A stretch of DNA of 64,000 nucleotides, from positions 1 through 64,000 of the forward strand of contig NZ_WVIC01000020.1 in NCBI RefSeq assembly GCF_009939295.1, read 5' to 3'. The notes below the pieces were generated by a model. That model was given only the letters and a program-made list of their open reading frames with translations, had not been told where the DNA came from and ran no database searches. Made by a program: the position numbers and the translations under genes. Positions 33,551-42,469 of the stretch are shown one piece after another; positions within the stretch are counted from its first letter, which is position 1; the number at the start of each line of letters is the position of its first letter. The stretch is from Petrachloros mirabilis ULC683. Its GTDB lineage: Bacteria; Cyanobacteriota; Cyanobacteriia; Thermosynechococcales; Thermosynechococcaceae.

Positions 33551-34174
33551 ATGGTAACCATTTACTGGGTCTGTTTTTTAGTGGGGGGTGCCTTTGTCGC
33601 CCTAGCAGCCATCAGCGGTTTAGATGGTGCCGACTTTGAAGTAGAACTAGACCCAGATGTAGAATGGGTCGATCGCCGACCTTCTGCCACCCATCGTAGA
33701 CGTAAATACCGCTGGCGCACCCTTCCCTTAGTGGGACTGTTGACTAGCTTTAAGTTTTGGACCTTTGGCAGTTGCTTCTTTGGCCTGACCGGAGTGCTTC
33801 TTAGCCAAAGGCAGCCCCCCCTTGAGTCAACCCAAGTGTTGACCCTTGCCATCATCATGGGTCTATTTTTAGGCATCTTGGCAGCAGCAGTGCTGCGAGC
33901 CCTAGGTCAACGCCAAGTAGACAGTCTTCTCCATGACGATGAATTACTGGGTGCCATGGGCACCGTTGAAATCCCCTTTGATGCCCAAAGCCGAGGTAAA
34001 GTTCGCCTTGCCGTTAAAGGAGCCACCTTAGATATGATCGCCTTTACCCGAGATCCTGCACCACTCAACGTGGGCGATCGCGTTCTCGTTGTAGATCTAG
34101 CTCGCGGGGGCGTGTGGGTCATAGCAGAAACCACCTACACTCAACTGCAGGCACTCGACGAAGACAGCACTTGA
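33551..34174 (+). CDS. NfeD-like membrane protein with C-terminal OB-fold
   Basis: About 207 residues. There are two or three hydrophobic helices: IYWVCFLVGGAFVALAAISG, FKFWTFGSCFFGLTGVLL and LTLAIIMGLFLGILAAAVL. A soluble C-terminal domain (LLGAMGTVEIPFDAQSRGKVRL, FTRDPAPLNVGDRVLVVDLARGGVWV) has the strand order and GDRV motif of the NfeD/YuaF OB-fold. Such proteins partner flotillins, and two flotillin genes follow at 52 bp. I use the ATG at 33551 (MVTIYWV); the TTG at 33509 would add 14 residues without a clear ribosome site. Confidence 0.78.
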   Translation: MVTIYWVCFLVGGAFVALAAISGLDGADFEVELDPDVEWVDRRPSATHRRRKYRWRTLPLVGLLTSFKFWTFGSCFFGLTGVLLSQRQPPLESTQVLTLAIIMGLFLGILAAAVLRALGQRQVDSLLHDDELLGAMGTVEIPFDAQSRGKVRLAVKGATLDMIAFTRDPAPLNVGDRVLVVDLARGGVWVIAETTYTQLQALDEDST

Positions 34175-34226
34175 GATTCCCCACTCCTGAGTCATCCCTC
34201 TTCATTGTGAAATCTGGATATTTGTT

Positions 34227-35690
34227 ATGTACGGACTTGCCAGCTTAACGCCCACAACACCCCAGGCCACCCTACCTGTGGCACAAGCGCAAAATCAACC
34301 GGATCCCAACCGCACCGAATCGAACAATCCCCTCATTGGTGGGCTGCCCATTGCCCTCACCATCTTTGGGGTCATCGTGGTGCTTTGGTTCTTGAACAAC
34401 TTCATGCAGATTTGCAACCCTAATGAGATCTTGATTCTCTCGGGGCGTAAACATCGCACCAAAGGAGGGCAAGAAATGGGCTACCGCGTCATTTTTGGGG
34501 GTCGCGTCATTGCCATTCCCATCCTCGAAAAAGTCACGCGCATGGATCTCACCACCATGCCAGTCCCCGTAGAAGTCAAAAATGCCTACTCTAGAGGGGG
34601 CACGCCTCTCAATATCCAGGCCATTGCCAATGTCAAAATTTCTAGTGATACCAAGGTAGTGGGCAATGCCATTGAACGCTTTCTCGATCACAATCGCAAT
34701 GAAGTCAAGCGAGTGGCTCGGGAAACTCTAGAAGGCAACCTGCGGGGGGTGGTAGCCACCCTCACCCCAGAGCAAATTAATGAAGACCGGCTAGAATTCG
34801 CCGAGCGCATCGCCCAGGATGTCTCCCGCGATCTGATTAAACTGGGGCTACATCTTGACACACTCAAAATCCAGAGTGCATCTGATGATGTTGACTACCT
34901 CAGCTCCATTGGTCGCCGTCGCATCTCTCAGATTGTCCGGGATGCCGAAATTGCTGAATCTAACGCCATTGGGGAAGCCGAGCGAATTGAGGCTCAGTGT
35001 CAACAGCAAGCAGAAGTGGCTAAGACCGAAGCCCTATCCGTCATTCAAGAGAAACAAAACGAGCTGCGTAAAATCAAAGCTGAACTGGAGCAGCGTGCCC
35101 GCTCCGAAGAGGAGCGTACCGAAGCCGCCGCCAAAGAAGCACGGGCTCGCGCCGAGCAGCAGTTGCAAACCGTGCGCGCAGAGCTCGAACGCCTGCGACT
35201 AGAAGCCGATGAAGTTCTGCCTGCTGACGCCCAGCGCCAAGCTCAAGAACTCAGAGCCAAAGGCAATGCAGCAGCGCTGGCTGAAAATGCCAAAGCCTCG
35301 GCACAAGTCAACGACATGCTGGCCAAAGTCTGGAAAGAAACTGGAGCCGATGCCGCCGAGGTCTTTCTCATTCAGCAAATTGATATGGTGCTCAAACAAG
35401 CTGCTCAAATCCCCAACCGGGTGCATATCGAGCGCGTCAATGTCATTGACAACGGGGATGGCCGCTCCATCTCGGGTTTAGTGAATGCCTATCCCGATAT
35501 TGTGCGCCAGTTTTTAGAGCGGGTCGATCAAACCTTGGGATTGAACGTTATTGGCATCCTCAATCGCCAAAGTCATCCCTCCCGAATCCCTGAGCGTCTT
35601 TTACCCCCTGATTCCGCTGACACCACTGAACTGCCCCCTTCCCCAAATTGGCCCCCTAATCCGCCAGGAGATGATCTATGGAACTCGTAA
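34227..35690 (+). CDS. flotillin-family (SPFH/Band 7) membrane protein 1
   Basis: 487 residues. One membrane segment (about 32-55, PIALTIFGVIVVLWFLNNFM) precedes the SPFH domain (NPNEILILSGRKHR, VTRMDLTTMPVPVEVKNAYS, RETLEGNLRGVVATLTPEQINEDRLEF). A long Ala/Glu-rich coiled coil (about 235-375) follows, then a Pro-rich tail. Flotillins oligomerise on membranes and organise lipid and protein microdomains. It is the middle gene of a three-gene operon (NfeD-like, flotillin 1, flotillin 2). The last 13 bp overlap the next gene. Confidence 0.93.
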   Translation: MYGLASLTPTTPQATLPVAQAQNQPDPNRTESNNPLIGGLPIALTIFGVIVVLWFLNNFMQICNPNEILILSGRKHRTKGGQEMGYRVIFGGRVIAIPILEKVTRMDLTTMPVPVEVKNAYSRGGTPLNIQAIANVKISSDTKVVGNAIERFLDHNRNEVKRVARETLEGNLRGVVATLTPEQINEDRLEFAERIAQDVSRDLIKLGLHLDTLKIQSASDDVDYLSSIGRRRISQIVRDAEIAESNAIGEAERIEAQCQQQAEVAKTEALSVIQEKQNELRKIKAELEQRARSEEERTEAAAKEARARAEQQLQTVRAELERLRLEADEVLPADAQRQAQELRAKGNAAALAENAKASAQVNDMLAKVWKETGADAAEVFLIQQIDMVLKQAAQIPNRVHIERVNVIDNGDGRSISGLVNAYPDIVRQFLERVDQTLGLNVIGILNRQSHPSRIPERLLPPDSADTTELPPSPNWPPNPPGDDLWNS

Positions 35691-37174
35691 TTCTGCTGCT
35701 AGCGATCATGGGCATGGGATCCGGGGCAATAGTCTTGGTGATCCGCAACCTTTACTACATTTGTCAGCCCAGCGAGGTGCTAATTTTTGCAGGCAGCACC
35801 CAGCGAACTCGCCAAGGCAAACGGGTAGGCTACCGCTTGGTCAAAGGTGGCAGCAGCATTCGGGTACCCCTGTTAGAGCGGGCGCTGCGCATGGACTTGA
35901 CCAATATGATTATTGAGCTGCGGGTTTCCAATGCCTACTCTAAAGGGGGCATCCCGCTCAAAGTAGATGGGGTAGCCAACATCAAAATTGCCGGCGAAGA
36001 GCCCACGATTCACAACGCCATTGAGCGCTTGTTGGGTAAAACCCGCACTGAAATTGAACAAATCGCCAAGGAAACTCTGGAGGGAAACCTGCGGGGCGTT
36101 TTGGCCAGCCTCACTCCCGAGCAAGTCAACGAAGATAAAATTGCCTTTGCCAAAAGTTTACTCGACGAAGCCGAAGACGATCTCGAACGGTTGGGTCTGG
36201 TGCTAGACACCCTCCAGATTCAAAACATTTCCGATGACGTGCGTTTTCTCGACTCTCTAGGTCGCAAGCAACAGGCAGACTTGCTTCGAGATGCCCGCAT
36301 CGCTGAAGCTGAAGCCCAAGCAGAGTCGAAAATTCAGGCCACTGAAAATGAAAAACGAACCTCCCTAAAGCGCATTGACCGCGACATCGGCATTGCCCGT
36401 GCCGAAGCGGAGCGGCGGTTTAAGGATGCCCTCACCAAGCGCGATGCTGTGGTGGCCGAAGCTGAAGCTGAAATTGCCTCAGAACTGGCTCGAATTCAGG
36501 CCGATGTGCCCGTGCAGCAAGAACGAATCATTCAAGTACAGCAGCAGTTGCAGGCCGACGTGGTTGCCCCTGCCGAGGCTCAGAGCAAACGGGCTATTGC
36601 CGAAGCCAAAGGAGAAGCCGCGCCCATTATTGAAGATGGCAAAGCCATGGCCGAAGGAACAATGAGTCTGGCCAAGTCCTGGAAAGCTGCTGGCTCTAGC
36701 GCTCGGGATATTTTCTTGCTCCAGAAGCTAGAGACGCTGTTGACCACCCTCACCTCCACGGTGCCCGATATTGCGGTGCAGAATGTCACCGTTATCGATG
36801 CCGCTGGGGGCAACACCGCCACCAAGGCTGCCGCGTTTGTGGAGCAACTGCGCCAAACCACCGGCATTGATCTTGGCAGTGCCGTCCGGGGACTGAGTTC
36901 TGGATCTCAGCCGACGTTAACCTCTAATGACTTTGCAGCCCTAAAGCAAGATCTCGATCGCATCCTTACCCAGGTGGCGGCTCAAAGACCGTCTCCACAG
37001 GTGGCCGGGGAACAGGTGATTGAAGTTCTAGATCAGAGTCCAACACTGAAGCGGCAACTGCAACGGGCACTCAAAGCCGGGGGCAATGCGGCACTCACGG
37101 CACTGCTCGATCATCCAGTGGTCGATATTCCGATTGTGATGGTGGAGGCTTGGCTGGCGAAAGAACCCCTATAA
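35678..37174 (+). CDS. flotillin-family (SPFH/Band 7) membrane protein 2
   Basis: 498 residues, paralogous to the preceding protein. An N-terminal membrane segment (LLLAIMGMGSGAIVLVI) is followed by the SPFH domain (QPSEVLIFAGSTQR, ALRMDLTNMIIELRVSNAYSKGG, KETLEGNLRGVLASLTPEQVNEDK) and an Ala/Glu coiled coil (about 215-330). An extended C-terminal part is absent from its partner. AGGAG at 35667-35671 inside flotillin 1 supports the ATG at 35678. The two presumably form a hetero-oligomer. Confidence 0.93.
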   Translation: MELVILLLAIMGMGSGAIVLVIRNLYYICQPSEVLIFAGSTQRTRQGKRVGYRLVKGGSSIRVPLLERALRMDLTNMIIELRVSNAYSKGGIPLKVDGVANIKIAGEEPTIHNAIERLLGKTRTEIEQIAKETLEGNLRGVLASLTPEQVNEDKIAFAKSLLDEAEDDLERLGLVLDTLQIQNISDDVRFLDSLGRKQQADLLRDARIAEAEAQAESKIQATENEKRTSLKRIDRDIGIARAEAERRFKDALTKRDAVVAEAEAEIASELARIQADVPVQQERIIQVQQQLQADVVAPAEAQSKRAIAEAKGEAAPIIEDGKAMAEGTMSLAKSWKAAGSSARDIFLLQKLETLLTTLTSTVPDIAVQNVTVIDAAGGNTATKAAAFVEQLRQTTGIDLGSAVRGLSSGSQPTLTSNDFAALKQDLDRILTQVAAQRPSPQVAGEQVIEVLDQSPTLKRQLQRALKAGGNAALTALLDHPVVDIPIVMVEAWLAKEPL

Positions 37175-37227
37175 ACCATCACTGCTTCACTCTGTATTAC
37201 TCCACCCTAGCCCTCCCCTTAGCAAGG

Positions 37228-37402
37228 CTACGGTGTACACACAAGTCTTGAAAAGATTCAAAATCTTTGCGCTCGCCCCCCTAGCCCCCCAATTCTGGGG
37301 GGAACCAGCCCTAACTTTCGGATTTCTCCCCCCAGAATTGGGGGGTTGGGGGGGCTAATGCAGCGTGGAACACGGAGAACTAGAGATGTGTATACCCCGT
37401 AG
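37228..37402. mobile_element. family B miniature inverted-repeat element, copy 1
   Basis: Ends CTACGGTGTACACAC and (right, complemented) CTACGGGGTATACACA. The flanks show an 11-bp direct repeat CCTTAGCAAGG (37217-37227 and 37403-37413). Inside are C/G-run hairpins with the core AGCCCCCCAATTCTGGGGGG, shared with family A. Removing the element and one repeat restores a 10-bp-stem hairpin (CCCTCCCCTT, loop AGC, AAGGGGAGGG). Confidence 0.72.
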
Positions 37403-37439
37403 CCTTAGCAAGGGGAGGGAACAAATATTTTTCGGGTTC

Positions 37440-37605
37440 TTGCCTAAGCCCTGCGGGCAGGCTTCGCCAAGGGCAAGGGGGGATTAAGGGGGTGATGTAG
37501 GATGTGCGCAGTTAATTCGACTTGTGTGTACACGGTAGCCCTAGAATTGGGGGGGCTAATGTAGGTTGGAATAGATTTGTCTTGAGACCTGTGTAAACCG
37601 TAGCT
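37440..37605. repeat. degenerate family B remnants
   Basis: Contains a GCGGGCAGGC-type palindromic segment near 37455, a CGCAGTTAATTCGACTTGTG stretch that recurs inverted at about 48.7 kb, the inner half of a family B end and a truncated second end. It looks like several nested or deleted copies rather than one intact element. Confidence 0.5.
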
Positions 37606-37665
37606 CCAGAAAAGACTCGCTGAATCATGTAAGGCTGGCTGTTGGCAAAAAACTCTCAAAAGCCC

Positions 37666-37695
37666 TTGCCAAATGATCCCAATTCTCGTTACGAT
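37666..37695 (+). promoter_or_regulatory. putative promoter of tRNA-Asn
   Basis: TTGCCA (37666-37671), an 18-bp spacer and TACGAT (37690-37695), placing the start about 5 bp before the mature tRNA. The position relative to the tRNA makes this a good candidate. Confidence 0.5.
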
Positions 37696-37706
37696 TAGGT
37701 TTGCGT

Positions 37707-37778
37707 TCCTCAGTAGCTCAGTGGTAGAGCGGTCGGCTGTTAACCGATTGGTCGTAGGTTCGAGTCCTACCTGGGGAG
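37707..37778 (+). tRNA. tRNA-Asn (anticodon GUU)
   Basis: A 72-base cloverleaf. Acceptor stem TCCTCAG pairs with CTGGGGA, discriminator G; D-arm AGCTCAGTGGTAGAGC; anticodon loop CTGTTAA with anticodon GTT; T-arm GTAGGTTCGAGTCCTAC. CCA is not encoded. The last 12 bases overlap the 3' end of the convergent minus-strand gene. Confidence 0.97.
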
Positions 37779-38225
37779 TTTAACTCGTAAAAACTGATCA
37801 ATCTGATTGGCGATCACTTGTTGACGCTGCGAATCAGTAGTAGCCGAAACACTGATGGGTCGTTGCTGCCCCCCAGCCAGAACCAGGATTACTCGGTAGA
37901 AAGTGGTTCCCGCAATGCGATGGTGCTTGACCTGCACCGCCCTAATCTCGGCGATGGAATGCTTCCAACGATATTGCTTCAACCAATGCTGTCGGGTGAA
38001 GGTCACAGAGTCTTGATTTAAGTCAAAAGTACAGGTTTCGGTTGGTGTGAGCACCCCCATCAGGCTAGCCATTGCCATACACCCGCCCCCAAACCAATCC
38101 ACAGGGCTTTCAAAGACCATGAACATAAAAAAACCAATCAAGGCAGTGCACAAACTCAAGAGCCAAATGCCCCAGAGCTGCTCTTGTACCACTAAACGTT
38201 CGGGGGTGTAAGCAATGATATTCAT
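37767..38225 (-). CDS. small membrane protein of unknown function
   Basis: 152 residues starting MNIIAYTPERLVVQEQ. Two hydrophobic helices (IWLLSLCTALIGFFMFMVF and WFGGGCMAMASLMGVL) are followed by a beta-rich soluble domain (CTFDLNQDSVTFTRQHWL, IRAVQVKHHR, FYRVILVLAGGQQRPISVSATT). The layout resembles bacterial proteins with PH-like domains, but I recognise no family. A longer frame to 38339 reads into family C repeat 2 and is not biological. The TAG stop lies inside the tRNA-Asn gene on the other strand. Confidence 0.7.
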   Translation of the reverse strand: MNIIAYTPERLVVQEQLWGIWLLSLCTALIGFFMFMVFESPVDWFGGGCMAMASLMGVLTPTETCTFDLNQDSVTFTRQHWLKQYRWKHSIAEIRAVQVKHHRIAGTTFYRVILVLAGGQQRPISVSATTDSQRQQVIANQIDQFLRVKLPR

Positions 38226-38581
38226 CGGGTTGCCGAGACTGTGAATGATAAATAGCGGTTTACCGATCAATGGAGTACATGGGGTGCAGGGGGCAGTGCC
38301 CCCTGCGTGGGGGTGGAACCCCCACACCCCGTACCTCACTCAGGTGAGAACCGCTGTAAGCTTAGTATTGACAGCTTGGATGAGCAGCTATCGCTGCTGG
38401 GTTCTTGAGCGTGAAGGATACCCATGGTCTGCCTGTGGGCATGTTGACTTCGAGAGTTGGGCAAAATGACGAGTCTGGCTCTGAATGTACTTGTGACGAT
38501 GGAGTTGGGCAAAATTAGGATAGGGCAGGCTGCGATAGCCCTGTAATCCTCCGTTGAGCTGTTCCTGTGAGACTCTGGTGA
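38226..38581. other. intergenic region with family C repeat (356 bp)
   Basis: Holds family C repeat copy 2 directly upstream of the small membrane protein gene. It also has a pair of short direct repeats GAGTTGGGCAAAAT (about 38454 and 38503) before the kinase gene. No other feature was recognised. Confidence 0.5.
38251..38358. mobile_element. family C miniature repeat, copy 2
   Basis: Same 108-bp unit as copy 1 but inverted: ends ATAGCGGTTTAC and CAGGTGAGAACCGCTGTA, with both internal hairpins intact. It lies 26 bp upstream of the start of the minus-strand membrane protein gene, so it probably sits in that gene's promoter or leader. Confidence 0.8.
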
Positions 38582-40186
38582 ATGAGCTACTGCTTAAATC
38601 CAGCCTGTGCTAATCCCAATAACCCACCTAGCGTTTCCCTTTGTCAGGCTTGTGGAACCTCCTTGTTGCTGCGAGACCGCTATCGAGCGACGCGAATTTT
38701 AGGTCGTGGGGGCTTTGCAACCACTTTTTTGGCAGAAGATGAGGGCTTGCCGGGTCGTCCGACTTGTGTAATCAAGCAACTGCGACCGGTTTTGACGGCT
38801 GCCCACATCTTGGAAATGTCTCGGGAGCTGTTTCAGCGCGAAGCCACTACCCTGGGTAAAATTGGCAACCACCCCCAACTGCCTCGACTCTTAGACTTTT
38901 TTGAGGTGGAAAAAGAATTTTACCTAATTCAAGAGTACGTTAGTGGTGCCACACTTCAGCAGGAAGTCCGCCGATCTGGCCCTTTTGATGAAGGCATGAG
39001 CCTGGAAGTCCTCAAAGAGGTGCTGCCGATTTTGGACTATTTACATAGTCAAAAGGTCATTCACCGGGATATTAAGCCTGCCAATATTATTCGACGCACC
39101 ATTGATAACCGATTAGTGCTCATTGATTTTGGAGCCGTCAAAGACCAGGTTAGCCAGACGGCGGTGGCTCAAGAAGATGAAGCGTTAACCTCCTTTGCGG
39201 TAGGCACGCCTGGATTTGCGCCGCCTGAGCAAATGGCGATGCGCCCAGTTTATGCCAGTGATGTCTTTAGTTTGGGAGTCACCTGCGTTTACTTGCTGAC
39301 TGGAAAGTCCCCGAAGGATTTAGGGTATAGCCAAACAACAGGTGAGTTGGAGTGGCAGAGCTTAGTCTCGCTCAGTCCAAATTTTCGCGCTTTGCTCAAT
39401 AAAATGTTGGCGGGTTCGCTGCGCGATCGCTTTACTTCAGCTAAAGAAACCCTACATGCGGTCAATACCCTGGCACAGGCTTCGCCTTACGCAGAGCCAA
39501 TGAATTTTCAATCTTCTGGAGGCTCTACGCCCATCCGGTCGTCCTCAAATTCAGGTCGTCTATCGCCTTCTGCACGGGCGGCTAGTAATATTCGCAGTCA
39601 GCAGACTCGCAAGGGCGGTATTGATCCACTCAGTGGCAGTGTGTCGAAGGCATCTCAACAGCCCTGGCTCCCAGGCTCACGCTCTCTGGATCTATCGGGT
39701 GATCCCCGGAGTCAGATGGAGTCGCAACTGTCGGTTCCTAAGGTGTCTAAGAAATTGACGGCCTCAACCTTGAAGGGAGCTTACGCCAAAGGACAGCGCG
39801 ATTTTAGTGGCTGTAATTTGAGTCATCTGAATTTACAGCGGTTTCAGCTTACCCAGACGATCTTTCACGCGGCGCAGTTTAGCCATACAGATTTACGGGA
39901 AGCGATTTTAGATCAGGCCAATTTTGGCCGTGCCAGCCTGGTTGGGGCTGTGTTGTCCAAGGCAAAGCTCTGTGAAGCCTATATGGCTTATGCCGATTTA
40001 GAAGGCGCTGATTTGCGGGGGGCGGATCTCTCCAGAGCACACCTCAGCAATGCAAATTTGCGGGGGGCTAATCTCTGTGGTGCAAATTTGCGGGGGGCTA
40101 CGCTATCACCGAACCAGCTTGACTTTGCCCATACCAACTGGCGGACGGTGATGCCAAATGGGAAGCGGGGCAAAAAGAATTGGTAG
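38582..40186 (+). CDS. zinc-ribbon Ser/Thr protein kinase with C-terminal pentapeptide repeats
   Basis: 534 residues. The N-terminal four-Cys ribbon (CLNPAC ... CQAC) precedes a complete Hanks kinase: LGRGGFATTFLAED, Lys in CVIKQL, HRDIKPANII, LIDFGAVKD and GTPGFAPPEQM. A Ser-rich linker (about 305-385) follows, then pentapeptide repeats of A(D/N)LxG type (about 405-515). The architecture is like Synechocystis SpkB and its relatives. It is probably cytosolic; the Cys cluster could make it redox- or metal-responsive. It has its own short upstream region and runs towards petN. Confidence 0.9.
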   Translation: MSYCLNPACANPNNPPSVSLCQACGTSLLLRDRYRATRILGRGGFATTFLAEDEGLPGRPTCVIKQLRPVLTAAHILEMSRELFQREATTLGKIGNHPQLPRLLDFFEVEKEFYLIQEYVSGATLQQEVRRSGPFDEGMSLEVLKEVLPILDYLHSQKVIHRDIKPANIIRRTIDNRLVLIDFGAVKDQVSQTAVAQEDEALTSFAVGTPGFAPPEQMAMRPVYASDVFSLGVTCVYLLTGKSPKDLGYSQTTGELEWQSLVSLSPNFRALLNKMLAGSLRDRFTSAKETLHAVNTLAQASPYAEPMNFQSSGGSTPIRSSSNSGRLSPSARAASNIRSQQTRKGGIDPLSGSVSKASQQPWLPGSRSLDLSGDPRSQMESQLSVPKVSKKLTASTLKGAYAKGQRDFSGCNLSHLNLQRFQLTQTIFHAAQFSHTDLREAILDQANFGRASLVGAVLSKAKLCEAYMAYADLEGADLRGADLSRAHLSNANLRGANLCGANLRGATLSPNQLDFAHTNWRTVMPNGKRGKKNW

Positions 40187-40306
40187 TGTGGCTTCCCGTT
40201 GATGTGGATTCCAGTGGCCAGACGCGCTCTAGGCTGTGGGGTTGGTCACAAATCAGGTTAGGATGGGGTTTGAACTTCTTAGCGATCATTGCTGACAGGA
40301 AACACA

Positions 40307-40396
40307 ATGGATATTTTGACACTGGGCTGGGTTGCGATCCTGACGCTATTTACCTATTCCATTGCCATGGTGGTTTGGGGTCGTCATGGCATGTAA
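40307..40396 (+). CDS. petN: PetN, cytochrome b6f complex subunit 8
   Basis: A 29-residue single-helix subunit, [18 protein letters not shown] followed by [11 protein letters not shown], differing from other cyanobacterial PetN by few residues. It stabilises the dimeric cytochrome b6f complex in the thylakoid membrane. AGGAAA 6 bp upstream serves as ribosome site. Confidence 0.97.
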   Translation: MDILTLGWVAILTLFTYSIAMVVWGRHGM

Positions 40397-40432
40397 GGGA
40401 ATTTTTCTGTTGTAGAGAAGACGAAGGCAACT

Positions 40433-40579
40433 GTGGAAAATATGTTGCTCAGTGCTCTGGCGCTGTCGGCCTTGGTTTTGCTTGTGGTTGTGACTGGCGG
40501 TATTGGCTATTTGACGTTGTCGGAGTGGCGAGATCGTCGTCGTCAAGATCAAGAAAAGCGTGAAGGACGCCGTCGCTGA
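40433..40579 (+). CDS. small single-helix membrane protein downstream of petN
   Basis: 48 residues from GTG (40433), or 45 from ATG (40442): one transmembrane helix ([23 protein letters not shown]) followed by a strongly basic tail ([18 protein letters not shown]). It starts 36 bp after petN. Its stop lies two bases before the argS ATG at 40581 (TGAGATG), so the three genes are probably transcribed together. I recall similar short proteins next to petN in other cyanobacteria but no assigned function. Confidence 0.75.
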   Translation: MENMLLSALALSALVLLVVVTGGIGYLTLSEWRDRRRQDQEKREGRRR

Positions 40580-40580
40580 G

Positions 40581-42335
40581 ATGCTGACTAATCTGGAATA
40601 TTTGTCAGCTCAAGTGCGTAGGGCGTTGACGTTGGCTTTTGGAGCTGAAGTCTCTGGGGCTGACCCGCTCTTGAGCGAGGCCAGCAACCCTAAGTTTGGC
40701 GATTACCAAGCCAATGTGGCGTTGCCTCTGGCGCGGCAATTAAAGCAGTCGCCTCGGCAGGTGGCGCTTGAGATTGTCAATCATTTACATGTGGCTGAGC
40801 GGTTTGAGGTGCCTGCGATCGCAGGCCCTGGTTTCATCAATTTCACCCTCAAGCCCAGCTATCTGGCCGCCCAGATGCAAGCCATTCAGTCTGATCCACG
40901 CCTTGGGGTTGCCCTGGTGTCTCAGCCCCAGCGGGTGGTGATTGACTTTTCCAGCCCCAATATTGCCAAAGAAATGCATGTGGGTCATTTACGCTCCACT
41001 ATCATTGGCGACTGTTTGGCGCGAGTTCTTGAGTTTCAGGGTCACACTGTATTGCGCCTGAACCATGTGGGCGACTGGGGCACCCAGTTTGGCATGTTGA
41101 TTACCTATTTGCGGGAGGTGTGCCCCGAGGCGCTCACCACTGCCGAGGTCATAGACTTGGGCGATTTGGTGGCCTTTTACAAACGAGCCAAGCACCGCTT
41201 TGATGCCGATGCCGACTTCCGGGAGGCAGCCCGGCAAGAAGTGGTCAAGCTACAGGCAGGGGCTGCAGATACCACTCAAGCCTGGAAACTCTTGTGTGAG
41301 CAGTCTCGACAAGAATTTCAAGTCATCTACGACCGCTTGCAGGTACACCTGAGTGAGCGGGGCGAGTCGTTTTATAACCCCCTATTGCCCCAGGTGCTAA
41401 CGGATCTAGATGCGGCTGGGCTACTGGCGCAAGATCAAGGGGCACAGTGTGTCTTTTTAGAGGGCTTTACTAACAAGGATGGTAACCCCCAACCCCTCAT
41501 TGTCCAAAAGTCTGACGGGGGTTATAACTATGCCACCACGGATCTGGCAGCTCTGCGCTATCGCATTCAACAAGATCAAGCCCAGCGCCTGATCTACGTC
41601 ACGGATGCGGGACAAGCCAACCATTTTGCCCAAGTGTTTCAGGTGGCCCAGCGCGCTGGTTGGATTCCCCATGATATTGAGATTACCCATGTCCCCTTTG
41701 GATTGGTTCAGGGGGAGGATGGCAAAAAGCTGAAGACCCGTTCTGGGGAAACCATTCGACTCCGTGACTTACTCGATGAAGCCATTGTCCGAGCCAAGGC
41801 TGATTTGGAAGCACGTCTGGTGGCCGAGTCGCGGCGCGAAGATCCCGAGTTTATTGAGTCGGTGGCCGAGGCCATTGGCATTGGGGCGCTCAAGTATGCC
41901 GACCTCAGTCAAAATCGCACCAGCAACTATATTTTTAGCTTCGATAAAATGCTGGCTCTACAGGGAAATACCGCCCCCTACATGATCTATGCCTACGTTC
42001 GGGTGCAGGGCATTAGCCGCAAAGGAGGCATTGACTTTGGCCAACTCACTCACCCAACCCTGGTTCTGGAGGCTGATGCGGAACTCACCCTGGCCAAACA
42101 TATTCTGCAACTGCCGGAGATTGTGCAGCAGGTTGCCTTAGAGCTTCTACCCAATCGGCTCTGTCAGTATCTCTTTGAGCTAAGTCAAAAGTTTAATCAG
42201 TTTTATGATCGCGCTCCCGTTTTGTCTGCCGCCGAGCCGCAGCGAACCACCCGACTGGTGCTGTGCGATCGCACAGCCCAAACCTTAAAACTTGGGCTAG
42301 CACTCCTGGGCATCCAAGTCGTTGAGCGCATGTAA
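40581..42335 (+). CDS. argS: arginyl-tRNA synthetase
   Basis: About 584 residues. It has an N-terminal Add-1 domain for the tRNA D-loop ([22 protein letters not shown]), class I HIGH motif HVGHLR (in [18 protein letters not shown]), and [12 protein letters not shown]. In place of KMSKS it has [11 protein letters not shown], typical of ArgRS. The C-terminal anticodon-binding domain ends IQVVERM. I take ATG 40581 ([11 protein letters not shown]); the GTG at 40560 would overlap the preceding small gene by 20 bp. Confidence 0.96.
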   Translation: MLTNLEYLSAQVRRALTLAFGAEVSGADPLLSEASNPKFGDYQANVALPLARQLKQSPRQVALEIVNHLHVAERFEVPAIAGPGFINFTLKPSYLAAQMQAIQSDPRLGVALVSQPQRVVIDFSSPNIAKEMHVGHLRSTIIGDCLARVLEFQGHTVLRLNHVGDWGTQFGMLITYLREVCPEALTTAEVIDLGDLVAFYKRAKHRFDADADFREAARQEVVKLQAGAADTTQAWKLLCEQSRQEFQVIYDRLQVHLSERGESFYNPLLPQVLTDLDAAGLLAQDQGAQCVFLEGFTNKDGNPQPLIVQKSDGGYNYATTDLAALRYRIQQDQAQRLIYVTDAGQANHFAQVFQVAQRAGWIPHDIEITHVPFGLVQGEDGKKLKTRSGETIRLRDLLDEAIVRAKADLEARLVAESRREDPEFIESVAEAIGIGALKYADLSQNRTSNYIFSFDKMLALQGNTAPYMIYAYVRVQGISRKGGIDFGQLTHPTLVLEADAELTLAKHILQLPEIVQQVALELLPNRLCQYLFELSQKFNQFYDRAPVLSAAEPQRTTRLVLCDRTAQTLKLGLALLGIQVVERM

Positions 42336-42469
42336 TCCATTGAGGTCATGCACCTTTGACGACAAGCTTGCCCAGTTGACGCTCTAGCCATCCTCTCTGA
42401 TTTTCTGTACACTGCTTGCAACCTCTGGGTACCAGAATGTATTCATGACCAAAAAGGGTTGAGCCCATC

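Larger units (their letters stand above)
37175..37706. other. repeat-filled region downstream of the flotillin operon
   Basis: Holds family B element copy 1 (37228-37402), inserted into a C/G-rich hairpin that may have been the operon's terminator. A degenerate segment 37440-37605 follows, with further family B ends (GACTTGTGTGTACACGGTAG at 37519-37538 and GTGTAAACCGTAG at 37591-37603), and then the tRNA-Asn promoter. No credible open frame. Confidence 0.6.

Noticed and set aside
38226-38339. Extension of the minus-strand membrane protein gene to 38339
   Set aside because: The added 38 residues are encoded by the family C repeat, and an ATG with a good fit lies at 38225.
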